From: Minisyncoccota bacterium
Lineage (GTDB): Bacteria > Patescibacteriota > Minisyncoccia > Phycocordibacterales > UBA5272
Reading direction: 5' to 3'
DNA: 8,006 nt
Assembly: GCA_022843645.1 (NCBI GenBank)
Contig: JALHNF010000031.1
Span: 1 to 8,006, forward strand
In this document: positions 4,861 to 8,006 of the stretch, piece by piece
Numbering within the stretch: position 1 is the first letter of the stretch
Layout: each line of letters starts with the position of its first letter
Notes under the pieces: model-generated
Databases searched by the model: none
What the model saw: the letters and a program-made list of their open reading frames with translations, nothing else
Told to the model about the DNA's origin: nothing
Program-made: the position numbers and the translations under genes

Positions 4861-6141
4861 ATGAATCTACTGTCTCTTTTAAGAAGCCATCTTTCAGGAG
4901 TTATACGCCAAATATCTTTGTATACCTCAGTGCAGATACTCGTACAGTTTTTAAATTTTATTGGGATGGTTCTTGTTTCTCGATTTTTGGGACCTATTTC
5001 TTTTGGCATATATAGCTTTGTACAGATATGTAGCGCTATGCTAGGTACTGTTCTCGCAGCCACAGATGTTAAATTTCAAATGGATTTGAGTCACCAGAAC
5101 AGTGAAGAGCGAGTGCGGACGATGGCTCTTTATTTTTATAATAAGCTCTTGCTTACTTTTATTGTATGTATTGTTGGAATTACAATATCCTATATCTTCT
5201 TACCATTTGATCTTTTTATACTTACCAGTATCTCTTTCTTCCCATTCTTGTTTAGTGCAATAAGTGTCTGGACGAGTCATGCGATATTTGAAAAAAGAAT
5301 ATATACCCTCTCTCTTGCCATGCTCACAGCTTCGAGCATTGTCTTGCTTCTTAAGGGAATAATTATATGGCAAAAGTTATCGATAATATACCTCATTATC
5401 GCAACAACTCTTGATCTTATTATACTTAATAGTATATTAGCTGCTATATTTTTGTCAGGAAACCGTATCTTGAAAAACACCCTTCGAGAAGTTGGGATAT
5501 CATGGGTGCGGGATATACGAAAATCGTTTAAAATATTCCTCCTCAATCGAGAAAATATTTTAGCAATTATATTTATCGTTTTATGGCAAACATTCATTTT
5601 GCGAGCCGATCAATTTATTATTTCAGCCTTAAGCGATGCGTATACCCTCGGTGTCTATAGTATCGCTGTGAGACTAACAGAAGCAAGCAATGTTCTTATA
5701 GGTGGATTTACTATCGCCGTTTTACCTCGACTTCAACAGCTTGCCAATTCTCCCAAAAGTACGAGTCGAGGAATCGCTGCTTCTCTCGTACTAGGGCTTT
5801 GCTTATCAGGCATCTTATACTTTATAGCCCCTTGGATAGTACCCCTTCTATTTGGGGCAACATACGTAGTTGCGATACCTGTACTCCAAGTATATGCCTT
5901 TACTATTCCTTTCCTGTTTAGTAGCTATTACATACTAAATTTTTTTACGCACAAGAAGATGTATGCAACTATCATTTTCATGATACTTGCAAGCGGCTGT
6001 GTGGGCATCTTTAGTTCAGTCTATTTATTCTACACATATGGCATTATTGGCACCGCCTACGGATCAATAATTACCTATACTCTATTTACCCTGATAAGCA
6101 TCTACGTTAAGTCACATGGAAAATATGGAATTAGGATATGA
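4861..6141 (+). CDS. Oligosaccharide flippase, Wzx-like (MOP superfamily)
   Basis: This 426-residue polytopic membrane protein has about 12 hydrophobic segments along its whole length, and its size is normal for Wzx-type flippases (Polysacc_synt, PF01943). Family features are the N-terminal amphipathic start followed by VSRFLGPISFGIYSF near 38-52, the classic mid-protein R-A-D-Q-F-I-I-S-A-L (about 249-258) leading into G-V-Y-S-I-A-V-R-L-T-E, and the C-terminal repeat of the fold with LFGATYVVAIPVLQV near 330-344 and YGIIGTAYGS near 397-406. Such proteins move undecaprenyl-linked oligosaccharides from the cytoplasmic to the outer face of the membrane, where a ligase/polymerase such as the divergent neighbour can act. 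It is the first gene of a rightward operon with two glycosyltransferases. No Shine-Dalgarno is present. Confidence 0.9.
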   Translation: MNLLSLLRSHLSGVIRQISLYTSVQILVQFLNFIGMVLVSRFLGPISFGIYSFVQICSAMLGTVLAATDVKFQMDLSHQNSEERVRTMALYFYNKLLLTFIVCIVGITISYIFLPFDLFILTSISFFPFLFSAISVWTSHAIFEKRIYTLSLAMLTASSIVLLLKGIIIWQKLSIIYLIIATTLDLIILNSILAAIFLSGNRILKNTLREVGISWVRDIRKSFKIFLLNRENILAIIFIVLWQTFILRADQFIISALSDAYTLGVYSIAVRLTEASNVLIGGFTIAVLPRLQQLANSPKSTSRGIAASLVLGLCLSGILYFIAPWIVPLLFGATYVVAIPVLQVYAFTIPFLFSSYYILNFFTHKKMYATIIFMILASGCVGIFSSVYLFYTYGIIGTAYGSIITYTLFTLISIYVKSHGKYGIRI

Positions 6142-6190
6142 AGAAAGTTGTTTCTAAAGTAGAGAATCTATGGTTAAATACCCAAAGCAC

Positions 6191-7387
6191 ATGCAAATTA
6201 CTGTTATAGGTTCAACAGATAAAAAAGGTGGTGCGGCTACCATTTCTTGGAGTCTCAAAAAAGAGTTAGAAAAAATCGGACACCTATTCTTTTTTTTCGT
6301 GAGCGATAAAACAACTCAGGACAAGAATGTTTTTGTAATCAAAAGGAATCCTTTTATAAAACTCATCTCAAAGATATTTCCAACCGAAAACTTATATCGG
6401 TCAAACTGGATACTCAACACAAAAGAATATCGGGGTTCTGATATAGTGCATTGCCATAATTTGCATGGCAGTTTTTTTGATATTACATCTCTTGAAAAAA
6501 TATCCAAAGAGAAGCCCGTTGTCTGGACGCTTCATGACGAATGGGCAATAACGCCGCATTGTGGATTTACATTCGAAGGCACAGAAATGAAAAATGGATT
6601 CTACGTATGCCCAAATAAAGATATTTACCCAAAAATATCGTGGCACAATGAAGCCTTTTTGATGCGACAAAAAAGGGCTGTCTACCAACGGTCGAAGCTT
6701 CATATTGTGGTTCCGTGTCAATGGCTTAAAAGCAGGGTTGAAAAAAGTGCTCTTCGAAATCATCCTATATCTCTTATTTATTACGGAATAGACCACCATC
6801 TTTTTTCAAAAAAAGATAAACGAGGTTGCCGAAATGAACTTGGCCTACCTGCCGACAAAAAGATTATCTTTTTTGTTGCTGATGGAGGTAAAAGTAATCC
6901 TTTCAAAGGATGGAGCTACGCGGAAGAAGTCATTAAAAAACTAGAGAATCGGTCTGATATCCTCTTTGTATGTGGAGGAAATAGTAATCCCACTCAAGAG
7001 AACAAGCAAGGCAACATCCTCTACTTGGGTGAGATCAAAGATCCTGTGCTTATGTCTAAGTATTACAGCGCATCTGATATCTTGCTCTATTCATCAGTTG
7101 CAGACAACTTTCCTTTAATTATTCTAGAAGCAATGTCATGCGGCCTCCCTATTGTAAGCTTTGACACCGGTGGCATAAAAGAAGCGCTGGCGCATAAAAA
7201 AAATGGCTACCTGGCAAAATATAAAGATACCAAAGACTTACTATTTGGTATCAAATATCTTTTAGAGCTTGAACCTAGTCTTCTAGAAAAAATGTCTACT
7301 GACTCTTCAACGAAAATTGCAGAAAATTTTAATTTAGAAAAAATGGTTCGTGCACATGAAAATCTGTATAATAAGCTCATACAATGA
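6191..7387 (+). CDS. Glycosyltransferase family 4 (GT-B fold)
   Basis: The product is 398 residues from the ATG at 6191, the start best matching the family N-terminus (M-Q-I-T-V-I-G-S with a following GGAA loop). An ATG at 6170 would add seven residues (MVKYPKH). The N-terminal Rossmann half carries the HNLHG motif at about 89-93 and V-V-W-T-L-H-D-E-W at 110-118, typical of the WcaC-like GT4 group. The C-terminal nucleotide-sugar half carries DGGKSNPFKGW (231-241), LYLGEI (277-282) and D-N-F-P-L-I-I-L-E-A-M (305-315), then SCGLPIVSFDTGG. The usual E-x7-E motif reads D305-x7-E313, a variant I associate with this group. It would add a sugar from an NDP- or GDP-donor to the lipid-linked oligosaccharide; donor and linkage cannot be predicted. 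It begins 49 nt after the flippase stop. Its stop overlaps the next start as ATGA. Confidence 0.88.
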   Translation: MQITVIGSTDKKGGAATISWSLKKELEKIGHLFFFFVSDKTTQDKNVFVIKRNPFIKLISKIFPTENLYRSNWILNTKEYRGSDIVHCHNLHGSFFDITSLEKISKEKPVVWTLHDEWAITPHCGFTFEGTEMKNGFYVCPNKDIYPKISWHNEAFLMRQKRAVYQRSKLHIVVPCQWLKSRVEKSALRNHPISLIYYGIDHHLFSKKDKRGCRNELGLPADKKIIFFVADGGKSNPFKGWSYAEEVIKKLENRSDILFVCGGNSNPTQENKQGNILYLGEIKDPVLMSKYYSASDILLYSSVADNFPLIILEAMSCGLPIVSFDTGGIKEALAHKKNGYLAKYKDTKDLLFGIKYLLELEPSLLEKMSTDSSTKIAENFNLEKMVRAHENLYNKLIQ

Positions 7388-8006
7388 AACCCCTTGTCTC
7401 CATTGTGACGCCAGTTTTCAACAACTCTCAATCACTTGAGGAATGTATTTTAAGTGTTAAAAACCAAAACTACACAAACCTTGAACACATAATTATTGAT
7501 GGCGGCTCAACTGACGGAACAATCGATATTATAAAAAAATATTCTAATACATATGCCATGCGCTGGATTTCTGAAAAAGATAGCGGCATGTACGATGCTT
7601 TAAACAAAGGATTTCGATTGGCAAAAGGAGAGATTTTTGCCTGGCTTGATTCTGACAACTATTACGCATTAGATATTGTTGAAAAAGTAATCTCTGTTAT
7701 GAGAAATCAGGATACAGTGGATGTTGTTTATGGAAACGTGGTTATTCTTAAAGATTCTGTAAAAACGAAAATGTATATTCCCAGAAATCCTATAACATTC
7801 AAGGGTGCTCTCATACACAGTACTGGAGGTATTCCGGTCCAGCCAGGAGTATTTTTCAAAAGGAAAGTGTTTGAAAAAGCACTCGGGTTTAATACAGCGT
7901 ACCGTATTGCTGGAGATTATGATCTTTGGTTAAAAATTTTAAAAAACAATACCCATATCCATTACCTCAATGAAGTATTTGGATTTTACCGAGTAGGAAA
8001 CGATGC
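7384..8006 (+). CDS. Glycosyltransferase family 2, partial (3' end beyond the window)
   Basis: The frame from the ATG at 7384 is open to the right edge, giving 207 residues of a GT-A fold enzyme. It has the N-terminal strand V-S-I-V-T-P-V-F-N at 5-13, the nucleotide-binding I-I-I-D-G-G-S-T-D-G-T at 36-46, S-E-K-D-S-G-M-Y-D-A-L-N-K-G at 63-76, the metal-binding DSD at 89-91, and A-G-D-Y-D-L-W at 176-182, which supplies the likely catalytic acidic residue. The SGMYDA-N-KG form is typical of the WcaA/colanic-acid-like GT2 group (PF00535). It should transfer one sugar to the growing lipid-linked glycan on the cytoplasmic face. Its start overlaps the stop of the GT4 gene (ATGA), so translation is probably coupled. 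The missing part should be the C-terminal 40-100 residues. Confidence 0.9.
   Translation, partial: MKPLVSIVTPVFNNSQSLEECILSVKNQNYTNLEHIIIDGGSTDGTIDIIKKYSNTYAMRWISEKDSGMYDALNKGFRLAKGEIFAWLDSDNYYALDIVEKVISVMRNQDTVDVVYGNVVILKDSVKTKMYIPRNPITFKGALIHSTGGIPVQPGVFFKRKVFEKALGFNTAYRIAGDYDLWLKILKNNTHIHYLNEVFGFYRVGND

Noticed and set aside
4773..5063. Leftward frame of 96 codons overlapping the flippase 5' end and its promoter region
   Set aside because: It lies across the divergent control region and opposite the conserved flippase N-terminus. Its composition is not protein-like.
6316..6799. Leftward frames opposite the GT4 gene
   Set aside because: The plus strand has unmistakable GT4 motifs. The antisense frames carry none.
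7470..7658. Leftward frame of 62 codons opposite the GT2 gene
   Set aside because: It is antisense to the GT2 nucleotide-binding and DSD motifs and has no independent support.

Overview
The window looks like chromosomal DNA from an uncultivated bacterium, most likely of the Patescibacteria/CPR radiation (Parcubacteria-like). This placement is inference. It rests on the AT-rich sequence, the small single-domain genes, starts that lack a recognisable Shine-Dalgarno sequence, an O-antigen-ligase-like protein fused to TPRs (a common arrangement in that radiation), and a tRNA without an encoded CCA. Three reading frames stop at TGA at sensible places, so the standard bacterial code applies. That argues against the TGA-recoding Gracilibacteria/SR1 lineages.

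Layout. Positions 1-4742 are read leftward and 4861-8006 rightward, from a divergent control region at 4743-4860. Leftward, from the left edge, there are: the first codons of an unknown gene cut by the edge; a small VTT/DedA-like membrane protein and a two-helix mini membrane protein in one operon; a WapI-type immunity-like protein; tRNA-Gln(CTG); a large polytopic O-antigen ligase/polymerase-like protein with a C-terminal TPR region; and an FkbM-family methyltransferase. Rightward there are a Wzx-like oligosaccharide flippase, a GT4 glycosyltransferase, and a GT2 glycosyltransferase that runs off the right edge and overlaps the previous gene by ATGA.

How the genes fit together. From about 1703 to the right edge this is a surface-glycan locus. 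The GT2 and GT4 enzymes would build a lipid-linked oligosaccharide in the cytoplasm, the flippase would move it across the membrane, the Wzy/WaaL-like protein would polymerise or transfer it outside, and the FkbM enzyme could O-methylate a sugar or another substrate. The left part is accessory: an apparently orphan toxin-immunity homologue and small membrane proteins of unknown role.

The observations most worth a second look are the lone WapI-like gene, a 12-bp inverted repeat (11/12 matching) carried by both divergent glycan transcripts, an extended -10 followed by a leader hairpin before the mini membrane protein, and the general lack of Shine-Dalgarno sequences with -10 boxes very close to starts. 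No CRISPR array, transposase, insertion sequence or rRNA was seen. No stretch longer than 300 bases is without a gene.
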